Source: Bifidobacterium breve
GTDB lineage: Bacteria > Actinomycetota > Thermoleophilia > Miltoncostaeales > Miltoncostaeaceae
Direction: 5' to 3'
NCBI GenBank assembly: GCA_945876305.1
Contig: CAMCOB010000048.1
Location: 1-8,893, forward strand
DNA: 8,893 bases
This document shows positions 1 to 4,829 of the stretch, piece after piece. The notes beneath the pieces were generated by a model. The model worked only from the letters and a program-made list of their open reading frames with translations, did no database searches and was not told the origin of the DNA. Both the position numbers and the translations under genes were made by a program. How positions within the stretch are numbered: the first letter of the stretch is position 1; every line of letters starts with the position of its first letter.

Positions 1-1
1 T

Positions 2-85
2 CTCAACAAGACCTTCGCCACCATGGCCGACAAAGCCGTTCTGGGTCTCGCCGCATGGCTCACCGGGACCACAAACAGCGCGTGA
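2..85 (+). CDS. SRPBCC-family protein, 3' end only (partial)
   Basis: The last 27 codons of a plus-strand gene that begins outside the window; the reading frame opens at base 2 and ends at TGA 83-85. The peptide (LNKTFATMADKAVLGLAAWL, then TGTTNSA) matches the C-terminus of the complete minus-strand gene at 353-802 except for one residue: Ala here, Thr there, from one base change at position 53. By that match it is the C-terminal helix of an SRPBCC (START/Bet v1-like) ligand-binding protein. Whether the missing 5' part is intact cannot be seen. The two copies converge, with 267 bases between their stop codons. Confidence 0.8.
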   Translation, partial: LNKTFATMADKAVLGLAAWLTGTTNSA

Positions 86-136
86 CCCGCTGTTCGTGGG
101 CCTCTGTGAGGCCGGGTTGGACCATGAACCCTGGCG

Positions 137-250
137 GACAACTCGCGAATAGCGGAGCGGGTGGGCGTGGTGTTCCACTGACGACTACCGCAGCGGTCGG
201 TGCAGGGTGCCGCCCGGGGCGGCACGCTTCAGCGCTATTCGCGAGTTGTC
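137..250. repeat. Inverted repeat B/B', perfect 18 bp
   Basis: GACAACTCGCGAATAGCG at 137-154 is exactly the reverse complement of 233-250. The 78 bases between them contain elements C and A and the GC hairpin. It crosses the C and A repeats rather than nesting with them, so one strand cannot form all three pairings as a simple nested fold. Confidence 0.9.
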
Positions 251-275
251 GGCAGTGGAACACCGCGCCCGCCCG
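158..275. repeat. Inverted repeat C/C', 23 bp with two mismatches
   Basis: Bases 158-180, ending GGTGTTCCACTG, pair with 253-275, which begin CAGTGGAACACC. Twenty-one of 23 positions are complementary and the inner 12 are perfect. The left copy also contains a small self-hairpin, GTGG-TGTT-CCAC. Confidence 0.85.
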
Positions 276-296
276 AAACCGACCGCTGCGGTAGTC
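183..296. repeat. Inverted repeat A/A', perfect 19 bp
   Basis: GACTACCGCAGCGGTCGGT at 183-201 is exactly the reverse complement of 278-296. It contains its own short palindrome, ACCGC-A-GCGGT. Its centre-to-centre distance (95) is almost the same as that of C/C' (95) and B/B' (96). Confidence 0.9.
207..225. terminator. GC-rich hairpin, possible bidirectional terminator
   Basis: GTGCCGCC (207-214), loop CGG and GGCGGCAC (218-225) form a perfect 8-bp stem midway between two converging genes, where a shared terminator is expected. Neither strand has a T-run after the stem, so it is not a classical intrinsic terminator. It could act with the flanking repeats, or be simply the axis of the larger inverted repeat. 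Confidence 0.45.
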
Positions 297-352
297 CGCC
301 GGGGTTCATGGCTCAACCCGGCATGAGTGCACGGAGGCCCACGAACAGCGGG

Positions 353-802
353 TCACGCGCTGTTTGTGGTCCCGGTGAGCCATGTGGCGAGACCCAGAAC
401 GGCTTTGTCGGCCATGGTGGCGAAGGTCTTGTTGAGAAATGGCTCGGCGAACCTGAGCACACCGGTCAGGCCGAGCTCGGCGGAGTACGTGATGGTGGTG
501 CCACCGTCGGCGGCATCGGTGAAGGTGATGGTGTCGAGGGCCTTCGCCTTCTCGCCGGTGCCAGTGATGACGAGCCGGTTCGGTGGGTCCCACGCGGTGA
601 TCACGTAGGTCATCGGTGTCGGCTTGCCACGGAACTCGGCGACGATGGCGAACGAGGTGCCGAGGCCCGGGTCGCCAGGAGTCTCTTGCGATGACGAGGC
701 GAGGCCCGGGTCCCATTCCGACGCCCGGCCGAAGTCGGCCACGCGGCGAAACGCCTCGTCGCGGGCGATTGCCACGTTGATGGTGCGCTCGACAGCGATC
801 AT
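353..802 (-). CDS. SRPBCC family protein (START/Bet v1-like)
   Basis: A 149-residue protein, about the usual length of a single-domain SRPBCC (polyketide cyclase/dehydrase-like) protein. No signal peptide or membrane helix is visible, so it is probably cytoplasmic. The pattern fits the fold: strand 1 with VERTINVAIARDEAFRRVADF (residues 4-24) leading into a helix, the W of ASEWDPG where the family often has W-D/N-P, alternating strands such as TYVITAWDPPNRLVITGTG and TITFTDAADGGTTITYSAEL, and a long C-terminal helix (FAEPFLNKTFATMADKAVLG). The family binds hydrophobic ligands in a central cavity; the ligand cannot be inferred. The ATG start (800-802) has GGAGA seven bases upstream. It lies 12 bases after the membrane gene at 815-1261, probably one transcript. 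Its 3' end is duplicated in inverted orientation at the left edge. Confidence 0.85.
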   Translation of the reverse strand: MIAVERTINVAIARDEAFRRVADFGRASEWDPGLASSSQETPGDPGLGTSFAIVAEFRGKPTPMTYVITAWDPPNRLVITGTGEKAKALDTITFTDAADGGTTITYSAELGLTGVLRFAEPFLNKTFATMADKAVLGLATWLTGTTNSA

Positions 803-814
803 GAATTTCTCCGG

Positions 815-1261
815 TCAGGCACGGGGCCGGACGATTGCGATGGAGCCCACGAGTGCGACGATCGCTGCCGCCTGGGCGATGTAGAGGCCCACGTCACGGG
901 CAAGGAACTCGGCGGGGCCCGGCGGACGCACCAGGCGCCACGCCACCAGGGCAGTGGCGGCGAGCGCCAGCACCATGCAGAGCCACGAGAGGGCACGCAC
1001 CACGTCGGCGTCGAGCGGCAGCGTGCCACGCACGTCGAGGAGGATGAGCACCGCTGCCATGAGCAGCAGCACGCCCATGCCGAACGCTCCGCGCGCCAGC
1101 ACGGAGGAGTCCCAGCCCGAACTTGACTCGGGCGAGAACGGCGGCGCGACGTCGGCGGTGTACCAGGGGAGGAACACGCTGATGGCGAGGACGGCCGCAG
1201 CGGTTGCGATGACGCCGGGGATCGTCCCGCGGCTGCCGCCGTCATATGGCCGGGTGCGCAT
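815..1261 (-). CDS. Four-helix membrane protein with FLPWY motif
   Basis: A 148-residue integral membrane protein of unknown function. Hydrophobic segments lie at about 13-31, 57-76, 87-111 and 123-143. After helix 1 come FLPWY (30-34) and a polar loop with SSGWD (47-51). The same layout, helix 1 then LPW or a variant, a loop with W and helices 2-4, recurs in the three plus-strand genes at 2621-3862, so I take it as a distant relative. The start is set at ATG 1261, where AGGA lies eight bases upstream on the minus strand. ATG 1270 would add three residues, and longer readings run into the divergent promoter region and the opposite gene. It is probably cotranscribed with the SRPBCC gene downstream. 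Confidence 0.75.
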   Translation of the reverse strand: MRTRPYDGGSRGTIPGVIATAAAVLAISVFLPWYTADVAPPFSPESSSGWDSSVLARGAFGMGVLLLMAAVLILLDVRGTLPLDADVVRALSWLCMVLALAATALVAWRLVRPPGPAEFLARDVGLYIAQAAAIVALVGSIAIVRPRA

Positions 1262-1294
1262 GCGGTGCATCCTAGGCCAGCGGGCGGCCGGGAC

Positions 1295-1323
1295 CGGACA
1301 CACCTGACCACGGGTGGTAGGCT
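1295..1323 (+). promoter_or_regulatory. Putative promoter for the GYD/hydrolase genes
   Basis: CGGACA (1295-1300) and TAGGCT (1318-1323) are separated by 17 bases, a normal -35/-10 spacing, and lie 33 bases before the GTG start at 1356. The GACA core and TAnnnT pattern are only partial consensus matches. Support comes from a similar block at 3032-3046: GGTAGGCTCGCGATA here and GGTACACTCGCGGTA there, 12 of 15 identical. The region is divergent, so a minus-strand promoter for 815-1261 is also expected here, but I could not pick one out. Confidence 0.35.
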
Positions 1324-1355
1324 CGCGATACGTCGGCCCGGAACTAGGAGGATGG

Positions 1356-1640
1356 GTGCCCACATACATCCTGCTCAGCACGCTCAGCCCACATGGGGCG
1401 GGGACAATCAAGGCGAATCCCCAGCGTGTCAAGGAAGTCAACCAGGAGATCGAGCAGATGGGTGCCAAGGTCATCCAGCAATGGGCGGTCCTCGGTCCCT
1501 ACGACTTCGTGAACATCGTCGAAGCACCGGACGAGAAGGTCATCGCCCGCGTTTCGGTCGAACTCGCCGCCCGTGGCACAGCGCATTTCCAGACGCTGAC
1601 CGCCATCCCGGTGGACGAGTTTCTCGCGCTCCTCAAGTAA
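1356..1640 (+). CDS. GYD domain-containing protein
   Basis: A 94-residue protein covering essentially one GYD domain (a small ferredoxin-like alpha/beta fold). The N-terminal strand PTYILLSTLSPHG is followed by a helix with NPQRVKEVNQEIEQMG, then AKVIQQWAVLGPYDFVNIVEAPD, which carries the family signature (GPYD here for GYD). After it come ARVSVELAARGT and a C-terminal AIPVDEFLALLK. The family has no firmly established biochemical function. The GTG start at 1356 is chosen because AGGAGG lies just upstream at 1347-1352 and because the domain classically begins (M)PTYI; longer readings from 1314 run through the ribosome binding site. It leads a compact plus-strand group with the next two genes. 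Confidence 0.9.
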   Translation: MPTYILLSTLSPHGAGTIKANPQRVKEVNQEIEQMGAKVIQQWAVLGPYDFVNIVEAPDEKVIARVSVELAARGTAHFQTLTAIPVDEFLALLK

Positions 1641-1644
1641 CCGC

Positions 1645-1854
1645 ATGCGCGGCCGCCGTGGCGGACTGATAATCGGCGTGGGGCTTGTGGGCCTCGCGGC
1701 GTCCCCTGTTGCCGCACCCGTGCGCGAGGCCGTGCGGGTGCGCATCGAACGCATGCGCCGGCGCTCACCCGACCCGGTGGCTCCGTTCCATGAGGCCCCC
1801 TGCTACGCCCCGCCACCCGGGGGCGATGGCCCGGCCGACCCGGCCGGCGGCTAG
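1645..1854 (+). CDS. Small basic one-helix protein, function unknown
   Basis: A 69-residue ORF starting four bases after the GYD stop and ending directly against the hydrolase start, which suggests a real, translationally coupled gene. It begins MRGRRGG and then has a hydrophobic stretch, LIIGVGLVGLAASPVAAPV (about 8-26), long enough for one membrane helix or an uncleaved signal anchor. An Arg-rich segment follows (REAVRVRIERMRRRS), and the tail is rich in Pro and Gly. The basic segment would lie next to the membrane. No family recognised and no clear ribosome binding site, so it could be a chance open frame in GC-rich DNA. Confidence 0.5.
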   Translation: MRGRRGGLIIGVGLVGLAASPVAAPVREAVRVRIERMRRRSPDPVAPFHEAPCYAPPPGGDGPADPAGG

Positions 1855-1857
1855 TTG

Positions 1858-2565
1858 ATGGCGGATGGCCCCTTCACGTGGGAGGTGCTCATCCCGGCGC
1901 ATCGCATCGTCGTCGGGCTGCTGGGAGGCGAGGTAGTGGAGAGCCGTGCGTCGTCGTCGGCTGGCACCTTTGCCGCGTACCGGAAGTTGGAGGGTGCCGT
2001 GCCGGGCATGATCGCGTGGCCCAACACCGTGCTGCTTACAGGTCCTGAACCGATCGTCGTGGACCCGGGTTACCAGATGCAGGGCGACATGCTGGCCGGG
2101 GCCCTTGCCGCGAGAGGCATCCCCCCGGAGTCAGTGCGCACGGTGGTCATGACCCACCTGCACTCCGACCACCTGTCGGCGCTGCCCCAACTGTCCGGGG
2201 TCACTGAGGTATGGGTGCACGAGGACGAGATCGATACGCCACATGCACACCGCCAGCGGGGAATCCTTGACGAGGCTCCCATCAGGGTGATGACGGGCGA
2301 TGCCGGAGAGATCCGCCCCGGCCTCACATGGATCCACACCCCGGGACATGCGCCGGGGCACATCGCGGCAATCGTCGACTGCATTGATGGGCGCGTGGTC
2401 ATCGCCGGCGACACCCTCGGCCCTGACCCCGCATGGTTTGACGACATGAACCCGCCCGAGGGCCTTGACGAGCGCGAGGATCACCTCCGGGCATTCCATG
2501 CCATCCGGGCCCTTTCACCGGCAATGGTGGTGCCGGGCCACAACCCACCGTTCCGCCTGCCGTAG
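1858..2565 (+). CDS. Metallo-beta-lactamase-fold hydrolase
   Basis: A 235-residue soluble protein with the metal-binding motifs of the MBL superfamily in order: THLHSDH (99-105, HxHxDH), TPGHAPGH (161-168), IAGDTLG around Asp185 and PGHN (226-229). These supply the residues that normally hold two metal ions and activate water. IVVDPGYQMQGDML (66-79) is the usual early strand-loop before the first motif. The family includes lactonases, thioesterases and other hydrolases; the substrate cannot be named. The ATG at 1858 follows a TTG at 1855 that is also in frame; both directly follow the TAG of the preceding gene. The ribosome binding site is weak, so translation may depend on coupling. Confidence 0.9.
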   Translation: MADGPFTWEVLIPAHRIVVGLLGGEVVESRASSSAGTFAAYRKLEGAVPGMIAWPNTVLLTGPEPIVVDPGYQMQGDMLAGALAARGIPPESVRTVVMTHLHSDHLSALPQLSGVTEVWVHEDEIDTPHAHRQRGILDEAPIRVMTGDAGEIRPGLTWIHTPGHAPGHIAAIVDCIDGRVVIAGDTLGPDPAWFDDMNPPEGLDEREDHLRAFHAIRALSPAMVVPGHNPPFRLP

Positions 2566-2620
2566 CCGGTCCCCCCTGCCGGTGGGAGGGATGCGGTGAC
2601 GAGTGACGAACCGGGATCAC

Positions 2621-3004
2621 ATGGATCTCCGTGAAATCACCCGTGAGCAAAAAATGCTGGGCGGAGCGATCGCCATGCTCCTGTTCATCGTCTCGCTGTT
2701 CTTGAAGTGGCAATCGGTGGGGCCCTTCTCGGGCTCCGGAACCGACATCGGCTCGTGGCCCATTGCCATCATCCTGGCGCTGGTCGCTGGTGGTGTGCTC
2801 GCCGCAGAGGCGCTCGGGGTTGATCTGCCGGGCCGTTTTCAGGTCACCAGCCTGGCGGCGTATCTCATGTCGCTGCTGGTCTTCTACGTCATCGTGTTCA
2901 TATTCGCGATCGACGGACTCGCGTACGGCATCTGGCTCGCACTCATCTTCGCCGTGGTGGGCCTCGCGCTGGCGCTCTCGCTGTACCGGGCCGACGCTCG
3001 GTAA
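2621..3004 (+). CDS. Four-helix membrane protein, LKW type (tandem paralogue 1)
   Basis: A 127-residue membrane protein of unknown function, first of three tandem relatives. A short charged N-terminus (DLREITREQKML) precedes helix 1 (about 13-29), which ends SLFLKW. A polar loop with GSGTDIGSW leads to helices at about 46-65, 74-96 and 99-121, then a short basic end. ATG 2621 is chosen because it gives the same length and N-terminal pattern as its relatives (L/M-x-x-R-E/S-x-x-x-L before helix 1). GTG 2603 is in frame and would add six residues. No good ribosome binding site settles the choice. It lies 55 bases after the hydrolase stop. Confidence 0.75.
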   Translation: MDLREITREQKMLGGAIAMLLFIVSLFLKWQSVGPFSGSGTDIGSWPIAIILALVAGGVLAAEALGVDLPGRFQVTSLAAYLMSLLVFYVIVFIFAIDGLAYGIWLALIFAVVGLALALSLYRADAR

Positions 3005-3031
3005 CACCATGGCTGGCCCGCCGCACGCGCC

Positions 3032-3046
3032 GGTACACTCGCGGTA
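3032..3046 (+). promoter_or_regulatory. Possible -10 element before paralogue 2
   Basis: GGTACACTCGCGGTA contains an extended -10-like GGTACACT (TACACT at 3034-3039). It lies in the 75-base gap before the gene at 3080 and resembles 1316-1330 at 12 of 15 positions. No convincing -35 hexamer sits 16-18 bases upstream. It may give paralogues 2 and 3 a start separate from paralogue 1. Confidence 0.3.
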
Positions 3047-3079
3047 TCCCGCAGGGGTCCGATCGCGAGGGGAAGTCCG

Positions 3080-3466
3080 CTGTCACGGTTCGCCGCACTT
3101 GAGAGGTCCGAGTTTCTCGCTGCCATCATTGGCGGGCTGTGGATCGGCAGTCTGTTCCTGCCATGGTTTGGCACGGGTGATTCATCGATCACCGGCTGGA
3201 GCCTCATCGATTCGTCATGGCTCGCACTCGTCGTGGTTGCGGTGGCCGCGGCGCTCATGCTGCTTGATGCTGTGAGCATCGACGGATTCCGCGCACTGCC
3301 GGTGCCGGCGATCGCCACGTTCCTCGCGCCCATCGGGCTCTTCTACACCGCCCTGTTTCTCATCGCAGGCGATGACATCCGTTACGGCGCGTGGACTGCG
3401 CTCGGCCTGTCGGCGGGATTCGTCGTCCTGTCCGCCGGGGCATGGACCATCGACCGACGCGGCTAG
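3080..3466 (+). CDS. Four-helix membrane protein, LPW type (tandem paralogue 2), apparent CTG start
   Basis: The frame is open from 3005 to the TAG at 3464-3466, but the first ATG/GTG/TTG is GTG 3233. That start would leave 77 residues without helix 1 or the signature loop. Starting at CTG 3080 gives 128 residues, matching its neighbours (127 and 126): SRFAALERSEFLAAIIGGLW lines up with the N-terminus of paralogue 3, followed by FLPWF (27-31), a loop with ITGW and SSW, and three more helices. AGGGGA at 3068-3073 lies six bases before this CTG, an ideal spacing. The choice is an inference; a sequencing error or lost ATG would look the same. It ends 15 bases before the next paralogue. Confidence 0.7.
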   Translation: MSRFAALERSEFLAAIIGGLWIGSLFLPWFGTGDSSITGWSLIDSSWLALVVVAVAAALMLLDAVSIDGFRALPVPAIATFLAPIGLFYTALFLIAGDDIRYGAWTALGLSAGFVVLSAGAWTIDRRG

Positions 3467-3481
3467 CGCGAAAGGCCTCTC

Positions 3482-3862
3482 GTGAACTACCTCAAGTCAA
3501 TGGACCGTCGTGAGCGCATGCTCGCCATCGCCATCCTCAACGGCGTGTTCATCATCACCATGTTCTTCGAGTGGGGCGGCGGTGGGCTTCGCGCCTGGGA
3601 CGCCGACGCATCGTGGCTGGTGTTCGTCGTGGCACTCATCGCCGGACTCATGGCGCTTGCGGATGCCTTTGATTACGAGGTGCCGCGCATGCCGGGCACT
3701 GGGGTGATGGCCTACCTCACGTCGATCACGCTCTGGTACGTGGTGTTCTCGCTGATGGATATTCATGACCAGTCGTGGGGCATCATCGTGTCGCTCATCG
3801 TCGCGGCACTGTCAACTATCGTCGCCACCATGACTTGGTACGCGGACCGGAGCGGCTCCTAG
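3482..3862 (+). CDS. Four-helix membrane protein, FEW type (tandem paralogue 3)
   Basis: A 126-residue membrane protein of unknown function. The N-terminus MNYLKSMDRRERML precedes helix 1 (about 14-29), which ends MFFEW, the position of LPW/LKW in its relatives. A glycine-rich loop with RAWDADASW follows, then helices at about 45-62, 75-93 and 99-120. The Trp after helix 1 and the SW before helix 2 are shared by the three tandem genes. It starts at GTG 3482 with AAAGG seven bases upstream, 15 bases after paralogue 2, so the two are probably one transcript. Confidence 0.8.
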   Translation: MNYLKSMDRRERMLAIAILNGVFIITMFFEWGGGGLRAWDADASWLVFVVALIAGLMALADAFDYEVPRMPGTGVMAYLTSITLWYVVFSLMDIHDQSWGIIVSLIVAALSTIVATMTWYADRSGS

Positions 3863-3904
3863 GCAGTACCGTTTTCTGGGGACCGACGCCGAAGAGGGGG
3901 AACC

Positions 3905-4162
3905 ATGGGACTGATGGACAAGGCAAAGGAAGCCGCAAAGGCTGCCGAGGCCGCCGCACGCAGTGCTGCGAGCGATGCCCGTGACAAGGGCGACGAGTTG
4001 ATGCTGAAGCGCAAGGTCAACGCACTGGCCGAGGAACTGGGCCACGTGACCTACCGCCAGCACGACGGACTCACCGACCTCGAGGGCGAGGTCAACCGCC
4101 TGGTCGGCGAGATGCGCGCGCTCTACGTCGAGATTGAGGCAATCAAGGGCCCGGAGTCCTGA
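3905..4162 (+). CDS. Small coiled-coil protein, function unknown
   Basis: An 85-residue soluble protein made almost wholly of predicted helix. It begins MGLMDKAKEAAKAAEAAA, an Ala/Lys/Glu-rich amphipathic stretch that could lie on a membrane surface. A heptad-like region runs from about 30 to 83, with ELMLKRKVNALAEELGHV and then EGEVNRLVGEMRALYVEIEA. Many actinobacterial genomes encode short MGLxDKxK-type proteins of this style with no assigned function. The ATG follows a strong purine-rich site (AGAGGGGG) 43 bases after paralogue 3. TACCGT in that gap is a weak -10 candidate. The DedA gene follows 30 bases later. Confidence 0.75.
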   Translation: MGLMDKAKEAAKAAEAAARSAASDARDKGDELMLKRKVNALAEELGHVTYRQHDGLTDLEGEVNRLVGEMRALYVEIEAIKGPES

Positions 4163-4192
4163 TTCGTGTGATCCCGGGCGTGGGGGCGCGCA

Positions 4193-4822
4193 TTGCCTGA
4201 CCTCACGGCCCCGATCGTCAACTGGGCGACCGACATGATCGGGTCATACGGCATCACTGCGGTATTCCTGCTCATGGTGCTGGAGAGTGCCTGCATCCCC
4301 GTCCCCAGCGAGGCGATCATGTTGTTTGGCGGTTTTCTCGCCGGACAGGGCAAGGTCACCTTCATCGGTGTGGTGACGGCGGGCGTGCTGGGCAATCTCG
4401 TTGGCTCGTGGATTGCCTACTGGGTGGGCCTTAAGAAGGGTCGCGACTGGGCGCTTCGCTGGCACTGGCTGCACATCACGCCCGAGCGCCTCGACATGGC
4501 AGATCGCTGGTTCGAGAAATACGGATCGTGGGCGGTGCTCATCGGGCGCGTCCTGCCGATCGTCCGCACCTTCATCTCACTCCCCGCAGGCATTGCGCGC
4601 ATGCCGTTCTGGCGCTTCAGCATCCTCACGTTTATCGGTTGCATCCCGTGGGTGACCCTGCTCGCATGGCTCGGCCTGCTGGTGGGCGACAACTGGGAGG
4701 CCGTGCAGCAAAAGCTGCACTACTTCGACTACGCGGTGGCTCTGGCCATCATCGGCGGCATCGTGTGGATGGCGCTGCGGTACCGCTCGCGTCGGGCCGC
4801 TGCCGGCGGGACGGGGAGCTGA
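4193..4822 (+). CDS. DedA-family integral membrane protein
   Basis: A 209-residue protein of usual DedA (SNARE-associated/VTT domain) length. Family hallmarks are LESACIPVPSEAIMLFGGFL (30-49), the re-entrant-loop signature after helix 1; TAGVLGNLVGSWIAYWVG (62-79); and GRVLPIVRTFISLPAGIARM (118-137), with conserved Arg119 and Arg125. Helices continue at about 140-163 and a final one at 180-196, ending in a basic tail. DedA proteins are inner-membrane proteins, some of which move undecaprenyl phosphate or phospholipids across the membrane and support envelope integrity and proton homeostasis. The TTG start at 4193 is favoured because the family often begins MP(D/E)LT and a GGGGG tract (4182-4186) lies six bases before it. 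The kinase gene starts seven bases after the stop. Confidence 0.9.
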   Translation: MPDLTAPIVNWATDMIGSYGITAVFLLMVLESACIPVPSEAIMLFGGFLAGQGKVTFIGVVTAGVLGNLVGSWIAYWVGLKKGRDWALRWHWLHITPERLDMADRWFEKYGSWAVLIGRVLPIVRTFISLPAGIARMPFWRFSILTFIGCIPWVTLLAWLGLLVGDNWEAVQQKLHYFDYAVALAIIGGIVWMALRYRSRRAAAGGTGS

Positions 4823-4829
4823 CCCGACG

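Larger units (their letters stand above)
1..437. repeat. Large imperfect inverted repeat: converging SRPBCC 3' ends plus tails
   Basis: Bases 1-139 and the reverse complement of 296-437 are the same sequence: the last 85 coding bases, the stop and the downstream tail. The first 104 bases or so differ at a single position (53). The tails then diverge by small substitutions and one indel (near 105-115 against 325-333) before matching again through CCATGAACCC and GGCGGAC. Divergence sits mainly in non-coding DNA, which favours a real gene duplication over a perfect copying artefact. Because the window begins inside one arm, the full arm length is unknown. Confidence 0.85.

Noticed and set aside
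137..296. Integron attC recombination site
   Set aside because: The region has paired inverted elements with GTTGTC-like ends, but the boxes do not fit RYYYAAC/GTTRRRY, the pairings cross rather than nest, and there is no integrase or gene-cassette arrangement in the window.
1..352. Insertion sequence or transposon end
   Set aside because: No transposase frame, no target-site duplication and no terminal repeats flanking a mobile gene. The repeats belong to a duplicated host-type gene end.
200..694. A 164-codon plus-strand frame over the repeat region and the SRPBCC gene
   Set aside because: It is the complement of the SRPBCC gene and runs through the intergenic repeats. Its product is Gly-rich and without motifs.
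2566..2600. Terminator after the hydrolase gene
   Set aside because: Only short CCGG/CCGG and C-run/G-run pairings are possible, with no stable stem and no T-run.
3233..3466. A 77-residue protein starting at GTG 3233
   Set aside because: It is the tail of the 128-residue protein. That start lacks the aligned N-terminus, helix 1 and LPW motif, while a good ribosome binding site lies before 3080.
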